A stretch of 64,000 nucleotides of DNA from Sulfurimonas sp. (lineage in GTDB: Bacteria; Campylobacterota; Campylobacteria; Campylobacterales; Sulfurimonadaceae), in assembly GCA_002899765.1 (NCBI GenBank), contig PPDH01000039.1, positions 1-64,000 of the forward strand, read 5' to 3'. The notes under the pieces were generated by a model, which worked only from the letters and a program-made list of their open reading frames with translations, was not told the DNA's origin and made no database searches. Below, one piece after another: positions 10,944-26,610 of this stretch. Position 1 is the first letter of the stretch; each line of letters begins with the position of its first letter. The position numbers were made by a program, and so were the translations under genes.

Positions 10944-11284
10944 GCAGAGGAAAGAAGCTCAATCTCTTTATCGGAGCCGATATAGAGGATGGCTGGGCAA
11001 AAGTAGAGACTCCTAGAAAAAGTGTCATCTCAGATGAGATATTAGAACCCTCAAAACACTTTTTGTTTTTTAAAAAAGAGAAGAGACTCGGCAAAACAGT
11101 AACTCTTGTAGGCAAATTTCACACACCACCAAACGACTCAGAAACACTGTTAAAAACTTTAAAGAAAAAGCTCGGATGCGGCGGCACTTTTAAAGACGGC
11201 TGGATGGAGTTTCAAGGCGAACTAAGAGATAAGCTTCGAGAGCTTCTTATAAGTGAGAGTTTCAGATTTAAAAATGGTCATTAA
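10940..11284 (+). CDS. SUI1/YciH-like translation initiation factor
   Basis: 'GKTVTLVGKFHTPPNDSETLLKTLKKKLGCGGTFKDGWMEFQGELRDKLRELL'. Confidence 0.8.
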   Translation: MSRGKKLNLFIGADIEDGWAKVETPRKSVISDEILEPSKHFLFFKKEKRLGKTVTLVGKFHTPPNDSETLLKTLKKKLGCGGTFKDGWMEFQGELRDKLRELLISESFRFKNGH

Positions 11285-11460
11285 AGACCGTATCCTAACA
11301 GTATCTTCATTCACTACTCATCAATACTTCAAAAAATCTTTTATTAAAAATAGAACAATATATATTAAAGGAAAAAAATTATCCTTTAAGTCTACACATA
11401 ATATAATTAATTTGCTTAGATGCGTTAGATACTCTTTATGGTATCTTTAGATTAAATTAA

Positions 11461-13659
<2,199 letters not shown>

Positions 13660-13719
13660 TAATCCTAATACGGTTATCAAACACGATTAGACAAAAGGCT
13701 CTTTTATAGAAGATGGCAT

Positions 13720-16700
13720 TTAACCATCTTCTTTTAAACCTCTTACGCCAAGATTCCCATATCTGTGATATGAGTTCGTAACACTCTGTTCTATAAAGTA
13801 GTGAAGCAGCTCAATTCTGCCGTGTGGAACAAAAGGCTCGCTTGTTATATGTTTTGTCTCATCTTTTAGGGCATCATAGATATTTTTTGTTACATGTTTT
13901 GGATTTAAGAATCTGATTCTTTGAGCTTTTTTCATCGACTCTATAAGCTCATCGTCACTTTGAAGCTCCAAAACATCCTCTTTTGCCAAAATATTTCTTG
14001 AGTTATTTATAAGCCATACAAGCTCATCACTTTGTATCTTTTTTGGAAGCGAAATAAGAAGCGAAGCACCTGCAATCTTTGCAGCCGTAATGGATGAGAG
14101 TATTTCATGAAGCTTATCGCCGCTTTGACATCTCAAAAGAACACTTTTTACACCCAAATATCTTATGACATTGCTCTCGCCTCTTACATTTGCATAGTCA
14201 TGTTCTTTGCTAAACTCTTCCCTGTGCCACTTCACAAAATCCTTTGCAATCTCAGAAGTCTTTGCAACCTCGTCTGCAAAGACTCCGTGGGATGAAAATT
14301 CATGCGTTTTTTGAAATATAAACTTATCCGCACTTATATTCATGAACTGCGTAACATAGTTAAATCCGCCCGCTTTTTTACCGCTTCCTATCGCGGATTT
14401 ACCCATTCCGCCGAAGGGCTGTCTTATGACAATCGCACCGGTAGTGCTGCGGTTAATATAAAGATTTCCGGCTTTTAGTTTCTCACTCCAAATCTTCTGC
14501 TCCCTCTCATCAAGACTCTCTACCCCCGAGGTAAGACCGTACCCTGTAGAGTTTACGGCATCTATGGCATCTTTTAAATCATCCGCTCTCATAACGCTTA
14601 GAACAGGACCAAAAAGCTCATTCATGTGACAAAAATCACCCTCTTTTGTTCCCCATCTAATCGAAGGCTTTAACATGTAAGGATTACCTCCATGTGCATA
14701 AGACGGCGGAACCAGCCACTCTTCACCCTCATCCAAATAACTCAAAGCTTTTTGAAGATTGCCTGAGGGTTTAGATGAGAGTGTTCCGATTCGATTTTTA
14801 AAATCCCAAACGGAACCTACATGTAGAGATTCTGTTGCATCAACCAACATTCTTTTAAAATTCTCATCGTTATAAAGCTCATCTTCTAACACAAGCAGAG
14901 ATGTTGCCGAGCACTTCTGCCCAGAGTTGTTAAACGCGGAAGCGACAACATTTTTAACTGCCTGGTCACGATCGCTCATGGAGGTGACAATTGTGGCGTC
15001 TTTACCGCCCGTCTCAGCACTTAGATGAATGTCGCTTCGTTGTTTTATCATACCATAAGCAGTCTGCTCGCCGCCCGTAAATATAGTAAAATCTATATCT
15101 CTGTTAGTTATAAGTTCTTCTCCCGCCAAAGTTCCGCTTGATGGAAGAAACTGTAATGTATTTTTACTAACACCCGCCCTCCAAAAACATTCACAAACCA
15201 TCTGCGCGCAAAGAACGGAGTCCGATGCTGGTTTAAGTATAACCGTATTTCCTGCTGCGAGTGCTGCAGCAATACCTCCTGTCGGGATGGCTACAGGAAA
15301 GTTCCATGGACTAACCACCAGCCCTACCCCTTTTGGAGCTACATGTAAACCCTCTAACTCCTCTATTTTTCTCACACTGTAGGGATAGAAGTTTAAAAAA
15401 TCGATTGCTTCGGAGACCTCGACATCCGTTTCACTAAAGACTTTGCCGACTTCCGCCGCGGCAACTCCTATGAGGTCTGCTCTTCTTTTTCTAAACTCAT
15501 GTGCCGCGTCCATAAGTATTTTTTGACGCTCTTTTGTGGTGAGTTTTCTCCAGCAGTCAATATCCTCTTTTGCTACTTTTACGGCTTCTTTCATATCATC
15601 TGCGGCAGCTTTTACATAAGAGCCTACAACAATACCATCATGATATTGGGACTTATCTATCACTTTTACAATATCATCACGCTCAATCTCTTTTGATCCG
15701 ACAACAGGTTTTGCATGATAACCGCCGCTTTTTGCGATATTTTTCCACTTATCGGCAATCTCTGCCGCCCATTTTTTGTTCTGCTCCAAAACAAAATCCG
15801 TATCTGCTTCGCTCTCGTATACGTAGTTATCCAAATCAATCTCAGGCTTTATCGGCTCTTTATTTCTGTCTTGAACTCTGTATGGAGTGAGCTTCAAATC
15901 TTCTATCTCACTCAAAGCGTCATCATAACTCTTCACAAGCGTCTTCCATGCCTCAGAGTCTACTTTTAGCCCAAAGCTGTGACGTAAAAAATTCTGCTCT
16001 GCCGTGTTCTCATCAAATCTTCTTACAAGATACGCTATAGCATTTGTAAATGTCTCTTTCGTGGCAGTCGGAGCATAAAGTATGACATCCAAACCCTCTT
16101 TCTTAAGAACCTTGTAAGCGGTCTCGCTCATGCCTTCTAGCATCTCGGCGCTGTAAAACTTCTCAACTCCCCTCTGGCGTGAGAGAAGCATTCCAAGAGC
16201 ATGATCAAAAAGATTGTGCGAAGCAACTCCTAGATGTGCATAAGGTGCCACATCCGAATCTAAAAGGTAGTCCATGATAACTTTGAAATTAGCGTCGCTT
16301 TGAGATTTTTTTCTATATGTAACGCACTCCCATCCTCTCAGACTTGCTTCCGTTAGCTCCATTTCTTGATTTGCACCTTTTACAAGGCGAATCTTGATAG
16401 GCGCTCCGCCGCTATTAACTCTCTGTTTTGCCCATGTGCTCAACTCTTTAGCCAGCTCCAAAGTATCCGGAAGATACGTTTGAAGAACAATTCCGGCATA
16501 AAGATGTTTAAACTTCTCTACCGATAGAGTCTTTTTAAAAACATCTACCGTAAGACGGACATCTTTATACTCCTCCATGTCAAGATTTACAAACTTATCG
16601 CTCTCTTTGCCATCCACATTTATAAATCTGTTCTGCATTGCGGCGGCATAAATCTTCTCTAATTTATTTGATATTTGCCCTACACTCCACTCATGAGCCA

Positions 16701-17271
16701 AAGGATTTATCTGTTAAAAAATGGTAGATATCTTAATGGAGATGTAGTCTATATGCGGGTTTTGAAGCGTTTTTATATATTTATCAACTCTCTCATCTGC
16801 CTCCATCTCTCCTAAAACTATCTCGCCGATTATATTTATATTTACCCTTGTTCCCTCTGCTTTTCTCTTTTTAATATGCTCTACAAGAGCCTTCTCTTCT
16901 CCGGGAATAACGACATTTTTTATGTCGTCTCTAAGATATTTTATAAAAATCGGTACAGAGATATTGGTCATGTAGATGCCGACTTTACGAAAGGAGAGGA
17001 TAAGCAGCTCTTCAAAAGCGCTAAAGAAACTAGTACCTTTGTATTTGCTAAATATATACTCTATCTGATCTGCAACTCTGTGCGGGTTTTTAGAACGGAA
17101 ACTCTGATCTAGAAGTTCAATTAAAAAAATCTTGTTCATTGGGTCTTTGAGCATTCTGAGCATCGTATCATGAAACTTCTCTTCTACGCTCTCCCTATGC
17201 TCCTGTATATAGAGCTGCCACTCTCTGGCTACTTCTTTCGCCTCTTCAAATCTCTCTTTTGATATATTCAT
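13720..17271 (-). pseudogene. putA: Bifunctional proline dehydrogenase / P5C dehydrogenase interrupted by an in-frame TAA (16714-16716)
   Basis: Both ORFs share one frame ('SIKISTIF*QINPLAHEWS'); aldehyde dehydrogenase motifs 'SPWNFPVAIPTGG', 'NNSGQKCSA', 'RQPFGGMGKS'. Confidence 0.92.
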
Positions 17272-17471
17272 AATTATAAAACTCCCTCAATTTTATGACG
17301 CCAACTGTACGTATTTCTACATAGACTATCAAAAAAAGGTATATATGTCAATTTAAAAATGATGAAAAATCAAGCATTTTTTAAAAAATTTATTAATTTT
17401 AGACTTTATTATAGAAAATTTAATTTTTTTTACAGTATCATCCTCGCCTATTTAAAAAAAAGGAAAGATAA

Positions 17472-20077
<2,606 letters not shown>

Positions 20078-20270
20078 TAAATTATCTCCAAAAACGTTCT
20101 TTAACTACAGCAAACATCATTCCAAATATAAAAAAAGCTTTTATTGCTCTACGATAGTGTAATGTTGTAACAATATTATCACTATTGTGACATTTTTATT
20201 ATATAATTAAAAAAACTTATGCTTTATTTTTACTATAATAATATAAACATAATAGCTAAATGGATAAAAG

Positions 20271-21032
20271 ATGCAAAAAAACACTATTATTATCGTTGAA
20301 GATGATGAAATAACTGCCTTAAACCTTAAACTCTCTCTTGAGAAGCATGGCTATGATATTATTGCAATGTACAACAACGCAGAGGAAGCAAAAGAGAAAA
20401 TAGATGCATACAAACCTGATGTTATCATCATAGATATCTCTCTGCAAGAGAGCAATGACGGGATTGAACTAGCCAAAACAATAAGACAAAATTATCCTAT
20501 CGCATTTATTTATCTTACCTCTTATAGTGACGACAACATCATATCAGAAGCAGCAAAAACAGAGCCATACGGTTATATCGTAAAACCATTTGACCCCTCT
20601 TCTCTTCATGCTACAATACAAATGGCAATTTTTAAATTTGAGATGGAAAATAAAAGAGGTGAAGAGTTTGGCAGTGCCAGAATAGACCAAAATACCATTG
20701 ATAAATTACTTTATGCAAAAAGAGAGTCTGATAAGCCTATTGTAACCTTTTGCAATGGATATCACATGGATATTTCTCAAGATGAAGTTTACTACAATAA
20801 TGAAAAAATCAATCTCACAAAAAAAGAGAGAGCAATTATAAGACTTCTTATCGCAAAACTAGGACACACTATCAGCTTCAAACAAGCAGTAGATTATGTT
20901 TGGAGGGAGAGTGGAGCAACGGAGAATAGCATAAGAACCCTAGTTTGGAGACTCCGAAACAAACTCCCTACGGATATTATAAAAAATGCCTCCGGAGTCG
21001 GCTACTTTATAGAAGATGAAGACTCTATTTAA
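20271..21032 (+). CDS. Response regulator with C-terminal winged-helix domain
   Basis: Receiver 'VEDDEITALNLKLSLEKHGYDI', D in 'DVIIIDIS', C-terminal OmpR-like segment. Confidence 0.9.
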   Translation: MQKNTIIIVEDDEITALNLKLSLEKHGYDIIAMYNNAEEAKEKIDAYKPDVIIIDISLQESNDGIELAKTIRQNYPIAFIYLTSYSDDNIISEAAKTEPYGYIVKPFDPSSLHATIQMAIFKFEMENKRGEEFGSARIDQNTIDKLLYAKRESDKPIVTFCNGYHMDISQDEVYYNNEKINLTKKERAIIRLLIAKLGHTISFKQAVDYVWRESGATENSIRTLVWRLRNKLPTDIIKNASGVGYFIEDEDSI

Positions 21033-21060
21033 AATCTTATTTGGCAATTGTTTTTATAAT

Positions 21061-23715
21061 TCAAATAATCTTTATCTGCGCAACGCTGTTTTTTATCTTC
21101 TCGAAAGCACCCTTAAAATCAAACTGGTTGTTTTCTTCTTTTGCCATTTTTTCAATCATTTGACTCTCTTCTTGAACCGTCTCAAGCCTAAAATTTGCAC
21201 TTGAGCCTTTAATACTGTGAGCTATAAGTGCTATTTTTTTGTACTCTTTTGTTTTTATGGCATCTTCTAGTTCCGGAATCTGTATAGACATTTTTTTCAA
21301 AAAAAGCTCTAAAAGCATTGTTAATTCATAACTGTTTAACATAAGCTCTCCAACAAGCTTTTCGCAGTCAAGCCCCTCAATTTTATTGGCAAATTCAACA
21401 GATTCTACATTTTTCAGACTATCTTTTGATCCTTTTAGATAGTTAAAAAAGACTCTCTCCAGCTCTTTTACAATAATAGGTTTTCCTAAAAAAGAGTCAA
21501 ACCCGCTCTGTAATCCTCTCTCTCTTGCTCCCTTTATAACATTTGCAGTCAAGGCAGATATCGGCGTATGCCTGAGCTTATTTTTTTTCTCATATTTTAA
21601 AATATTTTCAACAGCTTCATTTCCATCCATAACAGGCATCTGCTCATCCATCAAAATAAGGTCATATTTTTTTGTTTTATACAGATTAAGAGCTTCTAAA
21701 CCATTTGTTGCCAAATCGTAAGTAAGACCGTATTTTGTAAGTAAAATCTTAATAAGTTCTTGATTTGCTTCATTATCCTCTGCTATTAAAACATGTCCTT
21801 GAAATTTCATGCCTTCTTTATGCTTATGAACTAAAAACAGCTCCGGATGCAGAAGTTCATCAAAAGTTGTTTTAATCTTTGAACAATAAAGAGGAAAGCA
21901 GACAGATGAAACATGTCTGTACTTTTCATATTTGTCACTTGGACAGCTTGTAATTACTATGCATTTTTTATCGCTATTTAAAATCTTCTCTTTGAATTCG
22001 TCCTCAAGCTCCTCATCTAAAAAAAGTGCGATGTCATAATCCATATCAAGAGTATTTACCATCTCTATATTTATGTCAAATATATCGGAATATTTTAAGA
22101 AAGAATCTATTTTATACCCGCGTGTCATATTTTTTGAGTAAAAAATTATTTTCAATCTCTTAAACTCATCTAAATTATTAAGAACCTGACGCTCTTTGTT
22201 GTGGATTTCAATCGGAATCTCAACCCAAAAAGTGCTTCCTTTGCCTATTTTTGAGAGAGCTTGTACACTACCGCCCATGTGCTCTGCCAGCTGATGGCAA
22301 ATTGAGAGTCCAAGACCTGTACCTTCGAGTTTTTCTCTCTCACTTCCTCCTAGTTGGGTAAAAGCGGTAAATATATTCTGTAAATCCTCTTGTGCCACAC
22401 CTTTGCCGTTATCGCGAACACTGATTTTTAGTACTTTATTTTTACATACAACCTCTACATGTATATGTCCACCCTCTTTTGTAAACTTTATAGCATTGCT
22501 TAAAAAATTAGAGAGTATATGCTTGATTCTTAATATATCTGCAAAGAGCTCTTTTGGCATATTTGGATCTATAAAAGATGTAATTGTTATATTTTTTAAA
22601 TTTGCAGATGCTACAAAAAGCTCTAGTGAATGGCTGATCTCACTATGTATGGAGAAAATTTTGGGCTCAATTGTAAACTCACCGCTTCTAAGCTTTGAAA
22701 AATCCAAAATATCATTTATGATACTTAAGAGATTTTCTCCACTGTTTAAGATAATCTCCAAATATTTTCTATGCTGCTTTGAAAGGTCTTGGTCTATCAA
22801 AAGATTTACAAATCCCAAAATAGCATTAAGAGGCGTTCTTATCTCATGTGACATATTGGATAAAAAATACTCTTTTGCTTGAGAAGCCTTCTGCGCCTCA
22901 AGCCTTGCATCAATTAGCGTGGTCACATCATTGCCGATTGATATATACTCGACAGAATTATCATAAGGATCTATAATCTTGGCAATTGTAGCATCTATGT
23001 AAAAATAATCTCCGTTTTTCTTGTTGCTTTTGATTGTTCCCTTAAAAATACCCGCATTATTGAGCTGAAACCATAAATCTTCATAATTCTCCTGCGGCAT
23101 ATCTTTATGTATTATCATGCTGTGATTGCTTCCTACAAGCTCATCCTCACTATACCCACTGAGTCTTATATACTTGTCATTCACGTAGGTAATTTTGCCA
23201 TCCATATCTATTTTAGAGATAATAGAGCTCTCATCAAGTGCTTTTTGATACTCGCTGAGGAGCTTAACATGTCTGTTAATCTCTTGCTCTTTTTCAAAAA
23301 TCGTATCTGTATAATATCTCAAAATACCCTGAAAATTTTTATCAAAAATATAGGATATCTCATCATAGATTTTTTTTGAACTAAAGTTTGAATCATGTGC
23401 AAAATCAATCATAGACCTTCTAAAGTGACTGCAGATCTCAAAAAGCTCATCAGCTCTAATATCCTTATCTTTAAGATACAAAAGAAAATTTTGCATAATC
23501 GGACAGTTTCCTATTGCCACTTTTGCAGCTATAACATCCATGAAATAGTCAAAAACACCGCTTGCATACTCATTTAAAAAAACACTTTTATCAATACTAT
23601 GAAGTTTAAAAAGCTCCTGAAGCGACTCATAAGAGACCCACTTTAAAAGCATGGACTCTTTTGCCGCCATCAAAATCGCATGATTTTTTACAAGGTTTGG
23701 TACTACTCTTTGCAT
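21061..23715 (-). CDS. Hybrid sensor histidine kinase (PAS-HK-REC-Hpt)
   Basis: PAS, 'FLSNMSHEIRTPLNAILGF', 'FTQLGGSEREKLEGTGLGLSIC', 'DLILMDEQMPVMDG', C-terminal 'IAHSIKGSSANF'. Confidence 0.95.
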   Translation of the reverse strand: MQRVVPNLVKNHAILMAAKESMLLKWVSYESLQELFKLHSIDKSVFLNEYASGVFDYFMDVIAAKVAIGNCPIMQNFLLYLKDKDIRADELFEICSHFRRSMIDFAHDSNFSSKKIYDEISYIFDKNFQGILRYYTDTIFEKEQEINRHVKLLSEYQKALDESSIISKIDMDGKITYVNDKYIRLSGYSEDELVGSNHSMIIHKDMPQENYEDLWFQLNNAGIFKGTIKSNKKNGDYFYIDATIAKIIDPYDNSVEYISIGNDVTTLIDARLEAQKASQAKEYFLSNMSHEIRTPLNAILGFVNLLIDQDLSKQHRKYLEIILNSGENLLSIINDILDFSKLRSGEFTIEPKIFSIHSEISHSLELFVASANLKNITITSFIDPNMPKELFADILRIKHILSNFLSNAIKFTKEGGHIHVEVVCKNKVLKISVRDNGKGVAQEDLQNIFTAFTQLGGSEREKLEGTGLGLSICHQLAEHMGGSVQALSKIGKGSTFWVEIPIEIHNKERQVLNNLDEFKRLKIIFYSKNMTRGYKIDSFLKYSDIFDINIEMVNTLDMDYDIALFLDEELEDEFKEKILNSDKKCIVITSCPSDKYEKYRHVSSVCFPLYCSKIKTTFDELLHPELFLVHKHKEGMKFQGHVLIAEDNEANQELIKILLTKYGLTYDLATNGLEALNLYKTKKYDLILMDEQMPVMDGNEAVENILKYEKKNKLRHTPISALTANVIKGARERGLQSGFDSFLGKPIIVKELERVFFNYLKGSKDSLKNVESVEFANKIEGLDCEKLVGELMLNSYELTMLLELFLKKMSIQIPELEDAIKTKEYKKIALIAHSIKGSSANFRLETVQEESQMIEKMAKEENNQFDFKGAFEKIKNSVAQIKII

Positions 23716-23769
23716 TTTGCCTATCTTTTTGCTATATTCTGATGTTTCACACTAAAACGAACTCGTCCG

Positions 23770-23794
23770 TTTTTCTAAAGAAACTTCGTTTTGT
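23770..23794 (-). repeat. 25-bp interspersed repeat, copy 2 (inverted)
   Basis: TTTTTCTAAAGAAACTTCGTTTTGT; exact reverse complement of 6301-6325. Confidence 0.8.
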
Positions 23795-23900
23795 GGCAGG
23801 GACAAATGTCCCTACAACCCCCTAAAGCTACGAAAAAGTATCTTTTTCGAGAATTACAAGGTTATTTTACGAACTTTTTTACAAAAGTGCATAAAGTCAA

Positions 23901-24707
23901 TTATATTATAAAATATGAAAGTAACATAATGACAAATAGTTTTAAGAGAAGTATTACGGATGTTCCGATTATATTTCCGATTTGACAGCTAGTGCATGAG
24001 GTAAATCGTTTGCCCTCATACTGAGCATAAAAAAAGTAGATAATGTTTAACCCAAGAGAGGTAAGAAAAAGATATGTCTGATATTCCCAAAGTTGCCCAG
24101 AACTGCTATCATCTACAAATAATGAACCTATTAGTAAAATTATCATGACAATCATCAGTCCATTAATAACTTTAATAATATAATCTCTTTTAAAAACAGT
24201 AGGGCAACTCTGCGAGATTGCAATATCACTTCCAAATTCTAGTTTTTTTTGAAACAGTTTCTTCTCTTCTTTATTTAGCTTATTTAAAAAACTTGATCCA
24301 AATGTATAATCTATCTTTCTTTGAAGCAAAATGCTCAAATCCCCATCTGCCTTTAGCGAATGCTGTTTACCTTCTCTATCTTGATAAACTAAGCTTATCG
24401 TCTCATATCTTGTGACTTCAGCGCTAAGTCCCGGAAAATAAGCCGTTTTCTCAGTTGTAGTAACTCTGCCGCTCTGATTTATTATTCTTGGATTTATCAA
24501 CTCCAAAAAAGAGCCGTCTTCTTTTTTTACAACTACTATATTGTAATAACTCCCTATTTGAAATGCAGCAAGTGCCTCTAAAGAGTTTGCTTCTATAGTA
24601 TCTTTTATATCCTCAATCAGAGAGAATATCTCTTCATTAAAAACCCTTACATCCGTTGCATACTTTACACTAGGAGGGGTAGGATATGTAATTATCTCTT
24701 TTAGCAT
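23901..24707 (-). CDS. Peptide deformylase-like N-terminal segment with C-terminal membrane domain; function unknown
   Basis: 'IITYPTPPSVKYATDVRVFNEEIFSLIEDIKDTIEAN...AFQIG' resembles peptide deformylase, but the catalytic EGCLS/HEIDH motifs are not intact; TM segments and CTSC motif at the C-terminus. Confidence 0.55.
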   Translation of the reverse strand: MLKEIITYPTPPSVKYATDVRVFNEEIFSLIEDIKDTIEANSLEALAAFQIGSYYNIVVVKKEDGSFLELINPRIINQSGRVTTTEKTAYFPGLSAEVTRYETISLVYQDREGKQHSLKADGDLSILLQRKIDYTFGSSFLNKLNKEEKKLFQKKLEFGSDIAISQSCPTVFKRDYIIKVINGLMIVMIILLIGSLFVDDSSSGQLWEYQTYLFLTSLGLNIIYFFYAQYEGKRFTSCTSCQIGNIIGTSVILLLKLFVIMLLSYFII

Positions 24708-24729
24708 CTATAAATTGCCCTTGTTGAGA

Positions 24730-24757
24730 AAAGACTTTAAAAGATAAAGTCTTTTTT
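24730..24757 (-). terminator. Hairpin terminator downstream of the SQR-like/small-ORF pair
   Basis: AAAGACTTT-AAAAGAT-AAAGTCTTT stem flanked by T/A runs. Confidence 0.6.
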
Positions 24758-24766
24758 CAAATAAAA

Positions 24767-24931
24767 CTAGTGACTTTTTCTCACTACTATTAACATCTTT
24801 ATGTTAATTATAATAAATCTAATCAACTGCCAAATTTTACATGTTCTCAACTTAAGAGCAAACGGACCGGGTGTCATCGTTGTAAAATTACTGCCGTATG
24901 CTTTAATGTTATGTTCTGCTTTTTTTTCCAT
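24767..24931 (-). CDS. Small ORF, 54 aa, downstream of SQR-like gene
   Basis: ATG preceded by AAAGGA; MEKKAEHNIKAYGSNFTTMTPGPFALKLRTCKIWQLIRFIIINIKMLIVVRKSH; followed by a hairpin terminator. Confidence 0.5.
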   Translation of the reverse strand: MEKKAEHNIKAYGSNFTTMTPGPFALKLRTCKIWQLIRFIIINIKMLIVVRKSH

Positions 24932-24985
24932 TTTTTTTCCTTTAGTTTTATTTTAATCTGACTAGTATTGCCTTAAGACAAAATA

Positions 24986-26455
24986 CTATTCAGGAATCAT
25001 CGTCCATCCGGTTTTTAACTTAGCTTTCCAGATAAAAAGATGGTGAAGAATATGCTTTATCCAGTGTCCTGCAAGACCTATTTCGCCAAAAGTATAGTCA
25101 ACATCACGGCCGGTTCCCGGATATTTCTCAAAGTCGGGAACAACAGGATAAATTGTCATGGCAGCGGCTGTTCCATCAAAAATACCTTTACCTGCCGATG
25201 CAACGCATGCCGCACCCATATGAGCCATAGAAATTTCATGTAAAGGTGCATCTTCACCTTTTAAAATTCTATCGCAAATACTATGCGCAACTGCTTTACC
25301 GATAATACCTGAAGGCATACCCGTTCTTGGCGGAGTCGGTCCTATCGGAGTTCCGTTTGGAGAGCTCATAGGTTTAGAGATTGGATGCGGAGGTGCAAAC
25401 GCTATCCCGCAAGCAAACATATTGCCGTATGTAGGATTTTGGTATGTTTTTGGCCAGTCACTTGCCTTCCAATTTTCATAAGCACCCGCGGCATAATTAG
25501 CATCGACTTTCATAAAACCGTTTGGAGCAAAAACCGTACTTGTAATATCTGAACCATCTTTAGCATATGCTTTAAGACCAACACCTGCAAACGGCGGGAT
25601 TAACATTGAGAAGTCAAACTCCTCTTCTCCCATTGAGCCATCAAGCAGTTCATAATGTACCACTCCTTTTTCAACTTTGTTTACATGAGCACCGATAATC
25701 CAGTCAACATTTCTCTCTGTAAAGAGTGATTCTGCAAAGATTTTTGAACTTACGGCAAAACCCATACTCTTCATGTGAAGTCCGCCGACACCGAAGTCAC
25801 CTAAAAAAGATTCGTTTGAAATCCATTTCAAATCAGCCATGTCACGAACACCAGCTTTGTTTAGCTCATGTTCAATGTTGAAAATATACTCAAACGCAGC
25901 ACCTTGACATGTACATAGACCATGCCCTGTACCTATTAAAAACTTTTGACGCTCACCGTTTTTCATCTTTTGGATAGTTTTTTGGAACTCCTCATTTGCA
26001 TGAGCGGCATGATCTGCCGTACAAACCGAAACCGTAAACTCACCCAAACCCTTAGCATCCCCAAGACCCGGAGTTGCTCCAAAATTAAGTTTAGGCCCCG
26101 TAGCGTTGATAAGATAATCATACTCTACATTTTCACTCTCGCCTTCACGACCTGCAAGCGTATACTCTATACTCACGAAAGGCTTCTGGCTTAACTCTGA
26201 TCCCTCAGGATTGATAGAAACAGCTTTAGCCTGCTTATATGTAATACCTGCTTTTGCATAAACCGGAGCCAAATCAAACGTTACATCTTCTTTACTCATT
26301 CCACCGACTCCAACCCAAATATTTGAGGGAATCCAATTCCATTTTGAATTTGGAGTCACGACAACCACCTCATGAGATGAACCTAACCACTTCGCCGCAA
26401 AAGTTGCAGCAGTATGACCTGATACACCTCCTCCTAAAACAACTAATCTTGCCAT
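24986..26455 (-). CDS. Sulfide:quinone oxidoreductase-like FAD/NAD(P) oxidoreductase
   Basis: 'MARLVVLGGGVSGHTAATFAAKWLG', 'INATGPKLNFGATPGL', conserved Cys residues, amphipathic C-terminus. Confidence 0.8.
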   Translation of the reverse strand: MARLVVLGGGVSGHTAATFAAKWLGSSHEVVVVTPNSKWNWIPSNIWVGVGGMSKEDVTFDLAPVYAKAGITYKQAKAVSINPEGSELSQKPFVSIEYTLAGREGESENVEYDYLINATGPKLNFGATPGLGDAKGLGEFTVSVCTADHAAHANEEFQKTIQKMKNGERQKFLIGTGHGLCTCQGAAFEYIFNIEHELNKAGVRDMADLKWISNESFLGDFGVGGLHMKSMGFAVSSKIFAESLFTERNVDWIIGAHVNKVEKGVVHYELLDGSMGEEEFDFSMLIPPFAGVGLKAYAKDGSDITSTVFAPNGFMKVDANYAAGAYENWKASDWPKTYQNPTYGNMFACGIAFAPPHPISKPMSSPNGTPIGPTPPRTGMPSGIIGKAVAHSICDRILKGEDAPLHEISMAHMGAACVASAGKGIFDGTAAAMTIYPVVPDFEKYPGTGRDVDYTFGEIGLAGHWIKHILHHLFIWKAKLKTGWTMIPE

Positions 26456-26610
26456 AAAAATATCCTTTTTATTAAAAGTATAAAAACTTCACTTTCATTC
26501 TATCTTAAAAAGTGAAAAAATGACAATGTAAAATAAGAAATAATTATTATACGTTAAAATTATAGTAGCAAAAAAACACCAATAATTTGGACTATTTTTA
26601 TTGATAAATC

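Noticed and set aside
15499-15969. Overlapping plus-strand ORFs opposite putA (15499..15696, 15570..15890, 15715..15969)
   Set aside because: Antisense shadows of a strongly conserved coding frame; low-complexity translations without RBS or family resemblance.
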